Positions 53,044 to 61,683 of a stretch of DNA of 64,000 nucleotides are shown here, one piece after another. Under the pieces are notes generated by a model that saw only the letters and a program-made list of their open reading frames with translations, did not search any database and was not told the origin of the DNA. Source of the DNA: an uncultured Lachnospiraceae bacterium (GTDB taxonomy: Bacteria; Bacillota; Clostridia; Lachnospirales; Lachnospiraceae); assembly GCA_910577165.1 (NCBI GenBank), contig CAJTLX010000003.1, forward strand, positions 1 to 64,000. The letters run 5' to 3'. How positions within the stretch are numbered: the stretch's first letter is position 1; each line of letters begins with the position of its first letter. The position numbers were made by a program, and so were the translations under genes.

Positions 53044-53295
53044 TTAGCCCTTCAGTCCCCTCGACTGCCTGTCCATATCCTCCACAACAATATCATAGAT
53101 TTCACCGAGCGATGCGCAGTACTCCAATACTTTCCACGGTTCATTTGTATGAAAATGAATCTTTATCATCTCCTCGTCGCCAACTGCCAAAAGACAATCC
53201 CCGTTAAAATTTTCATTAAAATAGTCACTGATGGCATCTTCATCCAAATCTTCTCCATCAATTAAAAGCTGGGTATCATATCTATATTCTAACAT
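53044..53295 (-). CDS. Stand-alone FakA/DAK-phosphatase C-terminal-type domain
   Basis: Eighty-three residues matching one internal domain of the large FakA (fatty acid kinase, DhaK-like) proteins: TQLLIDGEDLDEDAISDYF, then DCLLAVGDEEMIKIHFHTNE with the HxHT motif, and ending VEDMDRQSR. Normal FakA is about 550 residues with a kinase domain; here only this piece is encoded, with its own ATG and AAGGAAAA site. It may be a genuine small protein or a leftover of a larger gene. The upstream base at 53296 begins a normal intergenic region, so the truncation is not a window effect. Confidence 0.65.
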   Translation of the reverse strand: MLEYRYDTQLLIDGEDLDEDAISDYFNENFNGDCLLAVGDEEMIKIHFHTNEPWKVLEYCASLGEIYDIVVEDMDRQSRGLKG

Positions 53296-53398
53296 AGTTT
53301 TCCTTTCTGGACTTTTTTAAATAATTCAAAACAATACTGACTTGTAATTTTTATCAATGAATTTAAATTTTAAAGTCCCACCTATTCATATTTTGCAG

Positions 53399-53431
53399 AA
53401 AAACGGCTCAGACAATTGTCCAGCCGTTTTT
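53399..53431. terminator. Terminator of pnp (bidirectional)
   Basis: AAAAACGGCT, a 13-base loop with its own small GACAATTGTC palindrome, AGCCGTTTTT. Symmetric A- and T-runs let it work for pnp on the minus strand. Confidence 0.85.
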
Positions 53432-53466
53432 CACTTGTTTTTCTTTTTTTCGGTCTATCCCTTAAT

Positions 53467-55560
53467 TCACGCCTTTTCCGGACAGTCCTTGATGGAAAAA
53501 CTTATGCGTCCCATCTTGTCCTTGCCAAGGCATACGACCTTTACTACATCGCCAAGGGTCAACACATCTTCCACGCGGTTGATCCGCTCTTTTGCAATTT
53601 TGGAGATATGCACCATCCCCTCCTTGCCCGGTGCAAATTCAAGGAATGCACCAAATTCCTTGATGCTGACAACTTTTCCAGTAAAAATCTGCCCTTCCTC
53701 AAAATCGGAAACGATAATCTCAATCAGATCCACCGCCTTTTTCATCGCTTCTGTGTCCGTGCCGCAGACAGAAACTGCGCCTTCGTCGGTAATATCAATC
53801 TTTACGCCAGTCTGCTCAATAATTGCATTGATGGTCTTTCCTCTCTGACCAACCACATCGCCAATCTTAGCCGGATCAATCTGAATCTGGATAATCTTTG
53901 GCGCGTACTTGCCGACTTCCTTGCGCGGCTCTGCAATACATGGGGTAAGCACATTGTTGATAATATATTCGCGCGCTGCCTTTGTCTTGCGAAATGCCTC
54001 CTCGACAATCGGTCTGGTCAGACCGTGAATCTTAATATCCATCTGGATCGCTGTGATTCCGTCATGTGTCCCGGCAACTTTAAAATCCATATCGCCAAAG
54101 AAATCCTCCAACCCTTGAATATCCGTCAACACAATATAATCGTCGTCGGTCTCCCCCGTTACAAGACCGCAGGAGATCCCCGCCACCTGCTTTTTGATTG
54201 GCACGCCCGCCGCCATCAAAGAAAGCGTCGATGCGCAGACTGAAGCCTGCGAGGTGGAACCATTTGATTCAAAGGTCTCGGAGACTGTGCGGATGGCATA
54301 TGGGAATTCCTCCGTACTTGGAAGCACTGGCATTAAGGCCTTTTCCGCAAGTGCGCCGTGACCGATCTCGCGCCGTCCCGGTCCTCTGGAAACCTTTGTT
54401 TCCCCCACTGAATAGGACGGGAAATTATAGTGGTGCATATACCGCTTGCTGACTTCATTCTCGTCCAAACCGTCAATGCGTTGCGCATCCGCAAGTGGCG
54501 CGAGTGTGCAGACATTACAGATCTGCGTCTGCCCGCGCGTAAACATCCCGGATCCATGCACCCTTGGAATAAGGTCGATTTCCGCTGCAAGCGGGCGGAT
54601 CTGGTCGATTGCGCGACCATCCGGACGCTTATGATCTTTTAAGATCATCTTGCGCACGGTCTTTTTCTGGTACTGATAAACTGCCTCATCCAAAATGGCA
54701 AGCCACTCCTCATTCTCCGCAAATGCTTCCTTTAATTTTTCCGTTACCTGACGGATATTTTCTTCGCGTGTCTGCTTATCATCGGAGAATACTGCCTCTT
54801 CCATCTCTGCTGGAGGAACTATTTTTTTCATCTCCTCGAACAGCTCTTCCGGAACTGCACAGCTCTGGTAGGAATGCTTCGGCTTTCCGCACTCCGCTGC
54901 CATCTGATCAATAAAATCAATGATTGTCTGGTTGATATCATGTGCCATATAGATCGCCTCAAGCATCCGATCTTCCGGCACTTCATTCGCGCCCGCCTCA
55001 ATCATAATTACTTTCTGTCTGGTCGAGGCAACGGTCAACTGCAAATCCCCATTCTTCCACTGCTCCTGGCTTGGATTTACCACAAACTCACCGTCAATCA
55101 GCCCGATTTGCGTTGTCGCGCACGGACCGTCAAACGGGATGTCGGAGAGCGTTGCCGCGATCGCGGAGCCAAGCATCGCGGTAAGTTCCGGGCGGCAGTC
55201 CGGATCTACGGACATTACCATATTGTTTAAGGTAACATCATTGCGGTAATCCTTCGGAAAGAGAGGGCGCATCGGGCGGTCAATCACGCGGGAAGTTAAG
55301 ACTGCATTCTCGCTTGCCTTGCCCTCCCTCTTATTAAAGCCCCCCGGAATCTTTCCGACGGCATATAACTTCTCCTCATACTCCACGCTTAACGGGAAGA
55401 AATCAATCCCCTCCCTTGGCTCTTTTGACGCAGTGACCGTAGAAAGCACCGTTGTATCGCCATAATGCATAAATGCTGCCGCATTTGCCTGCGCACTCAC
55501 TCTGCCAATATCCACAGTCAGAGTTCTTCCGGCAAGCTCCATAGAATAACTTTTGTACAT
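53467..55560 (-). CDS. pnp: Polyribonucleotide nucleotidyltransferase (PNPase)
   Basis: A phosphorolytic 3'-to-5' exoribonuclease. The 697-residue protein has two RNase PH domains (first with FFPLSVEYEEKLYAVGKIPG, second with RTVSETFESNGSTSQASVC and the catalytic Asp region TDIQGLEDFFGDMDFKVAGT), the all-alpha linker, a KH domain (IGDVVGQRGKTINAIIEQTG, about 555-615) and a C-terminal S1 domain (GQIFTGKVVSIKEFGAFLEF). RBS AAAGGAGA. rpsO, the usual upstream partner, is absent here; instead a long hairpin leader precedes it. Confidence 0.97.
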   Translation of the reverse strand: MYKSYSMELAGRTLTVDIGRVSAQANAAAFMHYGDTTVLSTVTASKEPREGIDFFPLSVEYEEKLYAVGKIPGGFNKREGKASENAVLTSRVIDRPMRPLFPKDYRNDVTLNNMVMSVDPDCRPELTAMLGSAIAATLSDIPFDGPCATTQIGLIDGEFVVNPSQEQWKNGDLQLTVASTRQKVIMIEAGANEVPEDRMLEAIYMAHDINQTIIDFIDQMAAECGKPKHSYQSCAVPEELFEEMKKIVPPAEMEEAVFSDDKQTREENIRQVTEKLKEAFAENEEWLAILDEAVYQYQKKTVRKMILKDHKRPDGRAIDQIRPLAAEIDLIPRVHGSGMFTRGQTQICNVCTLAPLADAQRIDGLDENEVSKRYMHHYNFPSYSVGETKVSRGPGRREIGHGALAEKALMPVLPSTEEFPYAIRTVSETFESNGSTSQASVCASTLSLMAAGVPIKKQVAGISCGLVTGETDDDYIVLTDIQGLEDFFGDMDFKVAGTHDGITAIQMDIKIHGLTRPIVEEAFRKTKAAREYIINNVLTPCIAEPRKEVGKYAPKIIQIQIDPAKIGDVVGQRGKTINAIIEQTGVKIDITDEGAVSVCGTDTEAMKKAVDLIEIIVSDFEEGQIFTGKVVSIKEFGAFLEFAPGKEGMVHISKIAKERINRVEDVLTLGDVVKVVCLGKDKMGRISFSIKDCPEKA

Positions 55561-55585
55561 ATTCTGTCTCCTTTAAATTTATTTG

Positions 55586-55671
55586 GTGGAGCGTCCGAAA
55601 CCACTGAAAAAACCACCCGCAAGGACTCGTCCATCGGGCAGCCTTTTCAGAAGTCTCGGCAAAAACTCCAC
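55586..55671 (-). promoter_or_regulatory. Rod-like hairpin in the pnp leader RNA
   Basis: The 86-base leader folds end to end on the minus strand. Nested stems: GTGGAG with CTCCAC, CCGAGAC with GTTTCGG (one G-U), CTGAAAA with TTTTCAG, TGCCCG with CGGGTG and the terminal GGA-CGAG-TCC. Small internal loops separate the stems. It ends about 25 bases before the pnp ATG. In E. coli a double-stranded pnp leader is cut by RNase III and then used by PNPase for self-repression; a similar role is possible here. Confidence 0.7.
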
Positions 55672-55680
55672 TATTTGTAT

Positions 55681-55689
55681 AGTATAACA
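55681..55689 (-). promoter_or_regulatory. pnp promoter (extended -10)
   Basis: TGTTATACT on the minus strand (extended -10, TATACT at 55686-55681), just before the leader hairpin. No good -35 is seen at the usual distance. Confidence 0.5.
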
Positions 55690-55732
55690 CGAAGCGGAAA
55701 AAAAATCCAGTAGCAGATTCATTTTTTAAACA

Positions 55733-57280
55733 TCAAAACTTCTCTTTTATTTCCCTTGCGCATTCAAGTGCCATCTCCCGATCATCCATAGGATGCTTTA
55801 CCCCACAAATTTCCTGATAGTCCTCATGCCCTTTTCCAGCGATAATAATGATATCCCCTTCCTGTGCATTTTCAATACAGTACCGTATAGCCTCTTTTCT
55901 ATCTACAATTGAGATATATTTCCCGTCCGACTTTTTCACCCCCGAGATAATATCTAAGATAATATCTTCCGGCTTTTCATAGCGCGGATTATCCGTTGTC
56001 ACCACTGTAAGATCGGCATAGCGCGAAGAGATCTCCCCCATCTCAAATCTGCGGTCGCGCGAGCGGTTCCCGCCGCAGCCGAACAGACAGATAAGACGCT
56101 TTGGATGGTATTCTCTGATCGTGGTCAACAGGCTCTTTAAACTCATTGCGTTGTGTGCATAGTCTACCATAACTGTAAATTTTTCCGACACTGGCACCAG
56201 TTCAACTCTCCCGCGCACTTTCGCATTTAAAAGTGAGTCCTGGATTATCTTTGGTGCTATACCAAGTTCAAGGCAGATCGCCGCTGCTGTCATCGAATTA
56301 TAAACCGTAAATTTGCCCGGAATATTTACCTGCACATCAAATTCTGCTTCACCCGCCAAATGATAGGCGATGGAAAGCCCGCCTTTTTCTGTATGTAAAC
56401 GCATATTTTTTGCATAAAGTACATAATCTTTTTCTTCTTTCAGTCCAAATTTTTTTATCGGACAGGAAGCACCAGCAAGTACGGTCTGCCAATGCGCGTC
56501 ATCCGCATTGACTAACGCCATCCTGCACTGGCGAAAAAGCTGTCCCTTACACTTCATATATTCTTCAAAACTTGAATGTTCCCCTGGACCGATATGATCC
56601 GGCTCGATATTGGTCAACACTGCATAGTCAAAGATCACGCCATATACGCGGTACTGCATTAAGCCCTGTGAGGAAACCTCCATCACCACACATTTACATC
56701 CCTCTTTTACCATCCGGTCAAAATATTGATAGAGCAAATAGGAGATCGGAGTGGTATTGCTTGAGGAAATATGTTCAGTGCCGATCAATGTTTCGATTGT
56801 CCCGACTAACCCCGTCTTTATGCCCGCGTGTGTCAGAACAGAATACACCATATAGGCTGTGGTGGTCTTGCCTTTTGTGCCTGTGATCCCGATCGTGGTA
56901 AGTTTTTTCTCCGGGTGGTCAAAAAATACCGCAGATAGCTGTGCCAGTGCTTTTCTTGTTTCTTTTACATACACGATAAATACCGGATTTTCCAGGGAAG
57001 ATCCAGCAAGAATTGCTTCTGTTTTTTCCCTATTCTCCACAACAAGTACGACTGCCCCCTTTTCTGCCACATCCGAAAGGTAATCATGCCCGTCATTTCT
57101 CACGCCGGAAAGTGCTACGAAAATACAGTCGGAAATTACTTTTCTTGAGTCGTAAATAATATCGGAAATCTCTCTCTCTATCTCCCCGATGGAAATTTCC
57201 CTAATTGCTTCCCTGTCTTTGCCAGTGTAAATTCCCACCTTATCAATATCCACTTCCCTTAACAAAGTTTGTAGTTTCAT
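55733..57280 (-). CDS. murE: UDP-MurNAc-L-Ala-D-Glu ligase adding meso-diaminopimelate (MurE)
   Basis: Adds the third amino acid of the peptidoglycan stem. The 515 residues contain the P-loop GITGTKGKTTTAYMV, the central Mur ligase domain with YAHNAMSLKSLLTTI, and the DNPR motif (TTDNPRYEKPEDI), which in MurE selects diaminopimelate over lysine. The ATG at 57280 (MKLQTLLREVDI) follows AAAGGTGG; the frame runs upstream to 57358 but that part is not MurE. No other mur gene is nearby; glgA lies upstream, ended by its own terminator. Confidence 0.95.
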   Translation of the reverse strand: MKLQTLLREVDIDKVGIYTGKDREAIREISIGEIEREISDIIYDSRKVISDCIFVALSGVRNDGHDYLSDVAEKGAVVLVVENREKTEAILAGSSLENPVFIVYVKETRKALAQLSAVFFDHPEKKLTTIGITGTKGKTTTAYMVYSVLTHAGIKTGLVGTIETLIGTEHISSSNTTPISYLLYQYFDRMVKEGCKCVVMEVSSQGLMQYRVYGVIFDYAVLTNIEPDHIGPGEHSSFEEYMKCKGQLFRQCRMALVNADDAHWQTVLAGASCPIKKFGLKEEKDYVLYAKNMRLHTEKGGLSIAYHLAGEAEFDVQVNIPGKFTVYNSMTAAAICLELGIAPKIIQDSLLNAKVRGRVELVPVSEKFTVMVDYAHNAMSLKSLLTTIREYHPKRLICLFGCGGNRSRDRRFEMGEISSRYADLTVVTTDNPRYEKPEDIILDIISGVKKSDGKYISIVDRKEAIRYCIENAQEGDIIIIAGKGHEDYQEICGVKHPMDDREMALECAREIKEKF

Positions 57281-57310
57281 ATCTTTCCACCTTTCTTTCC
57301 TATAATTTGT

Positions 57311-57352
57311 AAAAAATTCCCACGAGCGATTCCTGCCCGTGGGAATTTTTTT
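57311..57352 (-). terminator. Terminator of glgA
   Basis: AAAAATTCCCACG with CGTGGGAATTTTT around a 13-base loop; on the minus strand the stem is followed by TTTTTT. It ends glgA transcription before murE. Confidence 0.85.
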
Positions 57353-57355
57353 ATG

Positions 57356-57439
57356 CATACGGATGCGGAGAAGAATTATGCAGCTGAAGCTGCCTGCATC
57401 CGGCGCGCGAGTAGGGAAAGAAAAATCTTCCCTGCTCGC
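57356..57439. repeat. Intergenic hairpin repeat copy
   Basis: Two modules in a row: CGGATGC...GCATCCG enclosing GCAGC-TGAA-GCTGC (57360-57402), and GCGAGTAGGGAA...TTCCCTGCTCGC (57407-57439). The second shares its core with the hairpin at 47222-47251. Together they resemble the regions near 38700 and 61530. Confidence 0.6.
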
Positions 57440-57459
57440 TCATCCCTCTGTCACCGTTT

Positions 57460-58896
57460 CTACATCCTGTAATATAATTCCTCATATTTTTTCGCCGATG
57501 CAGACCACGAGAAATCTGCCGCCATGCCACGATCGATAATCTTATTCCACTCACGCTTGTGGTTGTAGTAGACATCCTTTGCATAGCGAACTGTGTTAAG
57601 CATCTCATGCGCGTTGTAATTGCAGAAACCAAAGCCCGTACCAGTCCCCTCGTACTGATTGTATGGCTGCACAGTATCGCGAAGCCCTCCAGTCTCACGC
57701 ACAATCGGCACAGTGCCGTAGCGCAGACTCATCAGCTGGCTTAATCCACAAGGCTCAAAGAGCGATGGCATTAAGAACGCGTCGCAGGCCGCATAGATGC
57801 GGTGGGAACGTTCATTGGAATAGAATATGTTTGCCGACACACGGTTCGGATACTTCCATGCAAAATGCCTGAACAGATGTTCGTACTTCTCCTCCCCGGT
57901 GCCAAGCACAACAAGCTGTGTATCATTTGCGCAGATCTCCTCGATCACATAATCAATTAAATCAAAGCCCTTTTGGTCAGTCAGACGGGAGACAATACCG
58001 ATCATAAATCTTCCATCGTCCACCTCAAGACCAAGCTCTTCCTGGAGTGCGTGTTTATTCTTCACTTTCTCCTTGCGGAAGGTCTTTGCATTGTAGTGCT
58101 GTACAATATACGGGTCAGTTTCCGGATTATACTCGTCGTAATCGATGCCGTTTACAATCCCGACTAAGCGGTTTGCCTTCGCATTCATCAGCCCGTCCAG
58201 CCCTTCGCCATAAAACGGCATACGGATCTCGTTTGCATAGGAATCGCTGACGGTCGTCACATAATCCGCGTAGACAATGCCGCCCTTTAAATAGTTCGCA
58301 TCTCCGTAAGCTTCTAGCTTATCCGGCGCGAAATAGTAATCTCCCAGCCCCGTAATGTTTTTTATGGTCTTTTTATCCCAGATGCCCTGGAATTTCAGGT
58401 TGTGGATCGTCATAATGGTCTTGATGCCCCTAAAGAATTCGCCACCCTGGAAGCTGTCATGCAAATATACTGGCACAAGCCCTGTCTGCCAGTCATGGCA
58501 GTGAATGATATCCGGACGGAAATCAATCACCGGCAGCGCGGATAGACATGCGCGGCTGAAAAACGCAAATTTTTCAATATCCTCATAAATATTTCCATAC
58601 GGTTTTGTTCCCGCAAAATAGAATTCGTTATCAATGAAATAGAATGTGATCCCGTCCACAACACTCTCAAGCACTCCGACATATTGACTGCGCCAGTTCA
58701 ATTCCATATAGAAATGCGTCTTGTAATGCATATTCTGTTTAAATTTATCCGGTATCATCATATATTTCGGAAGCATAACCCTGACATCAAACTGCTCCTT
58801 ATTGAGGTATTTTGGCAGTGAACCGACAACATCTGCCAAACCGCCCGTCTTTACAAACGGCACGCACTCAGAAGCAACAAACAGTATCTTTTTCAT
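57460..58896 (-). CDS. glgA: Glycogen synthase (ADP-glucose)
   Basis: A GT5 glucosyltransferase that extends alpha-1,4-glucan from ADP-glucose. The 478 residues start with the donor-binding KTGGLADVVGSLPK (about 17-30), and have HCHDWQTGLVPVYL, VSRLTDQKGFDL and the C-terminal MPSLFEPCGLSQL and RETGGLRDTV motifs. RBS AGGAGG. No other glg gene is in the window. It follows spo0A by 95 bases on the same strand. Confidence 0.95.
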   Translation of the reverse strand: MKKILFVASECVPFVKTGGLADVVGSLPKYLNKEQFDVRVMLPKYMMIPDKFKQNMHYKTHFYMELNWRSQYVGVLESVVDGITFYFIDNEFYFAGTKPYGNIYEDIEKFAFFSRACLSALPVIDFRPDIIHCHDWQTGLVPVYLHDSFQGGEFFRGIKTIMTIHNLKFQGIWDKKTIKNITGLGDYYFAPDKLEAYGDANYLKGGIVYADYVTTVSDSYANEIRMPFYGEGLDGLMNAKANRLVGIVNGIDYDEYNPETDPYIVQHYNAKTFRKEKVKNKHALQEELGLEVDDGRFMIGIVSRLTDQKGFDLIDYVIEEICANDTQLVVLGTGEEKYEHLFRHFAWKYPNRVSANIFYSNERSHRIYAACDAFLMPSLFEPCGLSQLMSLRYGTVPIVRETGGLRDTVQPYNQYEGTGTGFGFCNYNAHEMLNTVRYAKDVYYNHKREWNKIIDRGMAADFSWSASAKKYEELYYRM

Positions 58897-58991
58897 CCTT
58901 CGCCCTCCTGTTTTCCTGTAGCATCAAAATGCTCTTTTTTCAATTATACCATATTCTTCATTTTTCGAAAAGAGGTAAATTGACTTTTTTT

Positions 58992-59807
58992 TTACATCCC
59001 CCCAAGTCCGGCACTTTTATACTCCAGTCGGATCTTGTCGGCAATCAGTGCTACAAATTCAGAATTTGTCGGCTTTCCCTTGCCATAACTGACCGTGTAA
59101 CCAAATAGATCATTGATGGTATCCATCTTTCCACGGCTCCATGCCACTTCGATCGCGTGGCGAATTGCGCGCTCCACGCGACTCGGCGTTGTCTTATGAC
59201 GCTTGGCGATTGATGGATAAAGCTGTTTTGTAATGGAATTTAACATTTCATGGTCGTCCACCGACATCATAATCGCGTCGCGCAGATACTGATAACCCTT
59301 GATATGCGCGGGTACGCCAATCTCATGAATGATATCTGTGACATCAGCTTCGAGATTATGCGGGCGGCTTGCCGATACGATCTCTCCCGCTGCGATCACG
59401 CCTCTCTTTTCCAAAATGTGCTGGCTGCTTCTGCCGCCGACTTGGCGTATCCGACTTAGCACCACACTGACATCAAACGGCTTCAAAATATAGTAACTCG
59501 CTCCAAGTTCAAATGCATTTTCGGTTACTCTCTCTTGTGCAATTGCAGAAATCACAATAAATGCTGGTACTTTTTTAAGTTCCTTATCCTTTTTTACCTT
59601 TTCAAGTACCCCTAATCCATCAAGCTTCGGCATAATCAGATCAAGAAGAACTACATCGGGTTCCTTGTCCCTTATCATCTCCAGTGCGTCCAGACCATTC
59701 TCCGCTTTTCCGATCACGGTCATCTCTTCGTCCCCCTGCACGATCTCCTCCAGCATACTGGCAGTGCGTGCGTTGTCATCCACGATTAAGACATTGATTT
59801 TCTCCAT
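58992..59807 (-). CDS. spo0A: Sporulation master regulator Spo0A
   Basis: A response regulator that starts sporulation when phosphorylated. The 271 residues have the receiver domain (Asp10, Asp11 and phospho-acceptor Asp56 in VVLLDLIMP, Lys near PAFIVISA), a linker, and the Spo0A DNA-binding domain (about 150-265) with AKRHKTTPSRVERAIRHAIE, the recognition helix that binds TGNCGAA boxes. It lies downstream of spoIVB, the conserved order in spore formers. A sigma-A-like promoter precedes it. Confidence 0.97.
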   Translation of the reverse strand: MEKINVLIVDDNARTASMLEEIVQGDEEMTVIGKAENGLDALEMIRDKEPDVVLLDLIMPKLDGLGVLEKVKKDKELKKVPAFIVISAIAQERVTENAFELGASYYILKPFDVSVVLSRIRQVGGRSSQHILEKRGVIAAGEIVSASRPHNLEADVTDIIHEIGVPAHIKGYQYLRDAIMMSVDDHEMLNSITKQLYPSIAKRHKTTPSRVERAIRHAIEVAWSRGKMDTINDLFGYTVSYGKGKPTNSEFVALIADKIRLEYKSAGLGGM

Positions 59808-59914
59808 TTTCTTTCCCTCTTTTCTGCCATTTTTTTTGAGCTATTTTTTGGTTGCAAAACAGAAAATGGTCGCCGGTTCGATATTAGGAGCCATTTATTT
59901 CCATTTCGAAATCT

Positions 59915-59943
59915 ATGATACACCAAAATTTGGAAAAAATCAA
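59915..59943 (-). promoter_or_regulatory. spo0A promoter (vegetative type)
   Basis: On the minus strand TTGATT (59943-59938), 17 bases containing CCAAATTTTGG, TATCAT (59920-59915). It gives spo0A its own transcript apart from spoIVB; a SigH-type promoter was not found. Confidence 0.65.
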
Positions 59944-60005
59944 GTATAAAATTACCAATTTTTGGAAGTTTCTCGAAGAAATGATGGAATGCTGTTCTAT
60001 TGGCG

Positions 60006-61427
60006 TTATTCCGGAAAATCAAGCATATTTTCGATAAATGTGCCGTAGCCTCTTGTGGCATCGCGAACGAACACATGAGTGACCGCCCCGATAAGTTTCC
60101 CCTCCTGCAAAATAGGACTTCCGGACATTCCCTGCACAATTCCGCCAGTCTTTTCAATCAGCTGCTCATCCGTAATATGCAGCACCAATCCCTTGCTCTG
60201 CTTGGAATTGGCATAGTCCACATGTTCAATTTCGATATTGTACTCGCGAATCTCATCGTCCACCTGGCAGAGAATTGTTGCGGGACCAATTTTGACCTCC
60301 TGGCGCAGTCCAAGTTCCACTATGCCATATTTGCTTTTTTTCTGCAAACGCTCCCCGACACCATTTTCCACCGCAAGCCTTCCAAACACGCCGCGCGAAG
60401 TATTGGCTGACACATTGCCCAGCCGTGTACTCTCCGATTTCCGTATCACGCCGGTCAGCTCGCCGGGCGAACCGGTCTTTCCCTTTGTGATGGAGAGAAT
60501 CTCTGCGTCATAGATATCTCCGCCCGCGGCGGTCATTAAGATCCCTGTATCCACATCGGAGATCCCATGACCAAGTGCCGCGTATCTGCCATTAGTTGTG
60601 ATAAAGGTCAGAGTTCCAATCCCCTGTGTATCATCCCGCACCCACACCCCAATTTTATAGTCCCCCGCGGCGGTGCGCACGCGCTTTACCTGCACTTCAA
60701 ATTGCTCGCTCCCACGCAGAACAGTTAGGATCAGCCGATCCTCTGGACTCGCCTGAATCGCCTTGATTAATTCTTCCTTCCCATCGATCTCCACACGGTT
60801 CACCGCAATAATATAATCCCCAGTCATTAGAACCGAGGAGGCTGGCTCCACATTGCCAGATTCCGTCGCGACTACGCCGGTTCCAAGAACCAATGCGCCT
60901 TTGGTCTTGATGGTAATGCCGATCGGATTGCCGCACGGAACCACTTCAATATTGTTGAGTACGTCCAGTGAAACCTGTTTTAGTTGAATAAAACCAAAAA
61001 GTTTGAGATCTAATTTGTAACTTCCCGTCTGATCTGCGCGCAGCGTAAATTTATCCCGCAGATTGATATGCAGACTTCCTGCGGGAATATTGGAATCATT
61101 GACGGAGAGTACTCCGACATTTTCCTGTGAAAAGTCCGCCATAAGCGGTATATTCAAGTCAAACTGTTCCGTCTCATTGACTAAGATGCGCACTTTATCC
61201 GGAATCAGGTTCCACATTCTCCAATAGCTAAATGCAAGCAGAAAAAAAAAGGTAAAAAACGCGCACCAGATAAGAAAACGCTGATATCGGCTCTTGGCTT
61301 TATCTTCCTCCAATGTACTCTTTGGCACGGTATAATAAAGAATATCCCCTTTTCGCACTGCTTCCATCCTGCTATTTTTTTGTTTTCTCCTCAGCTTTTT
61401 TGGTATATTTTTCTTTGGATATTCCAT
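60006..61427 (-). CDS. spoIVB: SpoIVB intramembrane-signalling serine peptidase
   Basis: A forespore peptidase that triggers pro-SigK processing. The 473 residues have a basic N-terminus, one membrane helix (about 48-68, with FFTFFFLLAFSYW), a PDZ domain (about 165-250, with VVATESGNVEPA and GDYIIAVNRVEI) and the S55 peptidase domain with Ser435 in QGMSGSPI and HVFVRDATRGYG. It is longer than B. subtilis SpoIVB (about 425). Between recN and spo0A, as expected. RBS GAAAGGAAGGAA. Confidence 0.95.
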   Translation of the reverse strand: MEYPKKNIPKKLRRKQKNSRMEAVRKGDILYYTVPKSTLEEDKAKSRYQRFLIWCAFFTFFFLLAFSYWRMWNLIPDKVRILVNETEQFDLNIPLMADFSQENVGVLSVNDSNIPAGSLHINLRDKFTLRADQTGSYKLDLKLFGFIQLKQVSLDVLNNIEVVPCGNPIGITIKTKGALVLGTGVVATESGNVEPASSVLMTGDYIIAVNRVEIDGKEELIKAIQASPEDRLILTVLRGSEQFEVQVKRVRTAAGDYKIGVWVRDDTQGIGTLTFITTNGRYAALGHGISDVDTGILMTAAGGDIYDAEILSITKGKTGSPGELTGVIRKSESTRLGNVSANTSRGVFGRLAVENGVGERLQKKSKYGIVELGLRQEVKIGPATILCQVDDEIREYNIEIEHVDYANSKQSKGLVLHITDEQLIEKTGGIVQGMSGSPILQEGKLIGAVTHVFVRDATRGYGTFIENMLDFPE

Positions 61428-61499
61428 AATTCCTTCCTTTCCGCCCGCTGGCAGCTATGTCCTTGATTCTATATAATTTAGCGTTTACGCACGCGTCCT

Positions 61500-61612
61500 C
61501 CTTCCTCTGCACGAGTTTGTGTCGATGAGGAGAGAGTTTTTTCTCTCTCTATGAGCAAAGCACATAATTTCGCTGCGCTGCCAATGTAATTTTTCTGCAT
61601 CAGCGTGCGCAT
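61500..61612. repeat. Intergenic hairpin repeat copy (degenerate)
   Basis: Contains GAGAGAG-TTTTTT-CTCTCTC (about 61533-61552) and, further on, a TGATGCAG / GCGCAC segment, in the same order as in the copy at 57356-57439. No gene is called here; an 81-codon minus-strand ORF overlapping recN lacks any family feature. Confidence 0.45.
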
Positions 61613-61645
61613 AAAAAAGGATATATCCATAGGATATATCCTTAT
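61611..61645 (-). terminator. Terminator of recN
   Basis: On the minus strand AAGGATATATCC, loop TAT, GGATATATCC followed by TTTTTT. A near-perfect hairpin with a good T-run. Confidence 0.9.
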
Positions 61646-61683
61646 TCCCGTTTTCTAGTATGTGCAAAAGCCCTGCGGATAAA

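Noticed and set aside
53416..54243. 275-codon plus-strand ORF opposite pnp
   Set aside because: It is the antisense shadow of pnp, whose motifs and length are complete on the other strand.
55586..55671. Hammerhead or other ribozyme in the pnp leader
   Set aside because: A GACGAGTCC segment looked suggestive, but the conserved CUGAUGA and GAAA core parts are missing; a simple rod explains the pairing.
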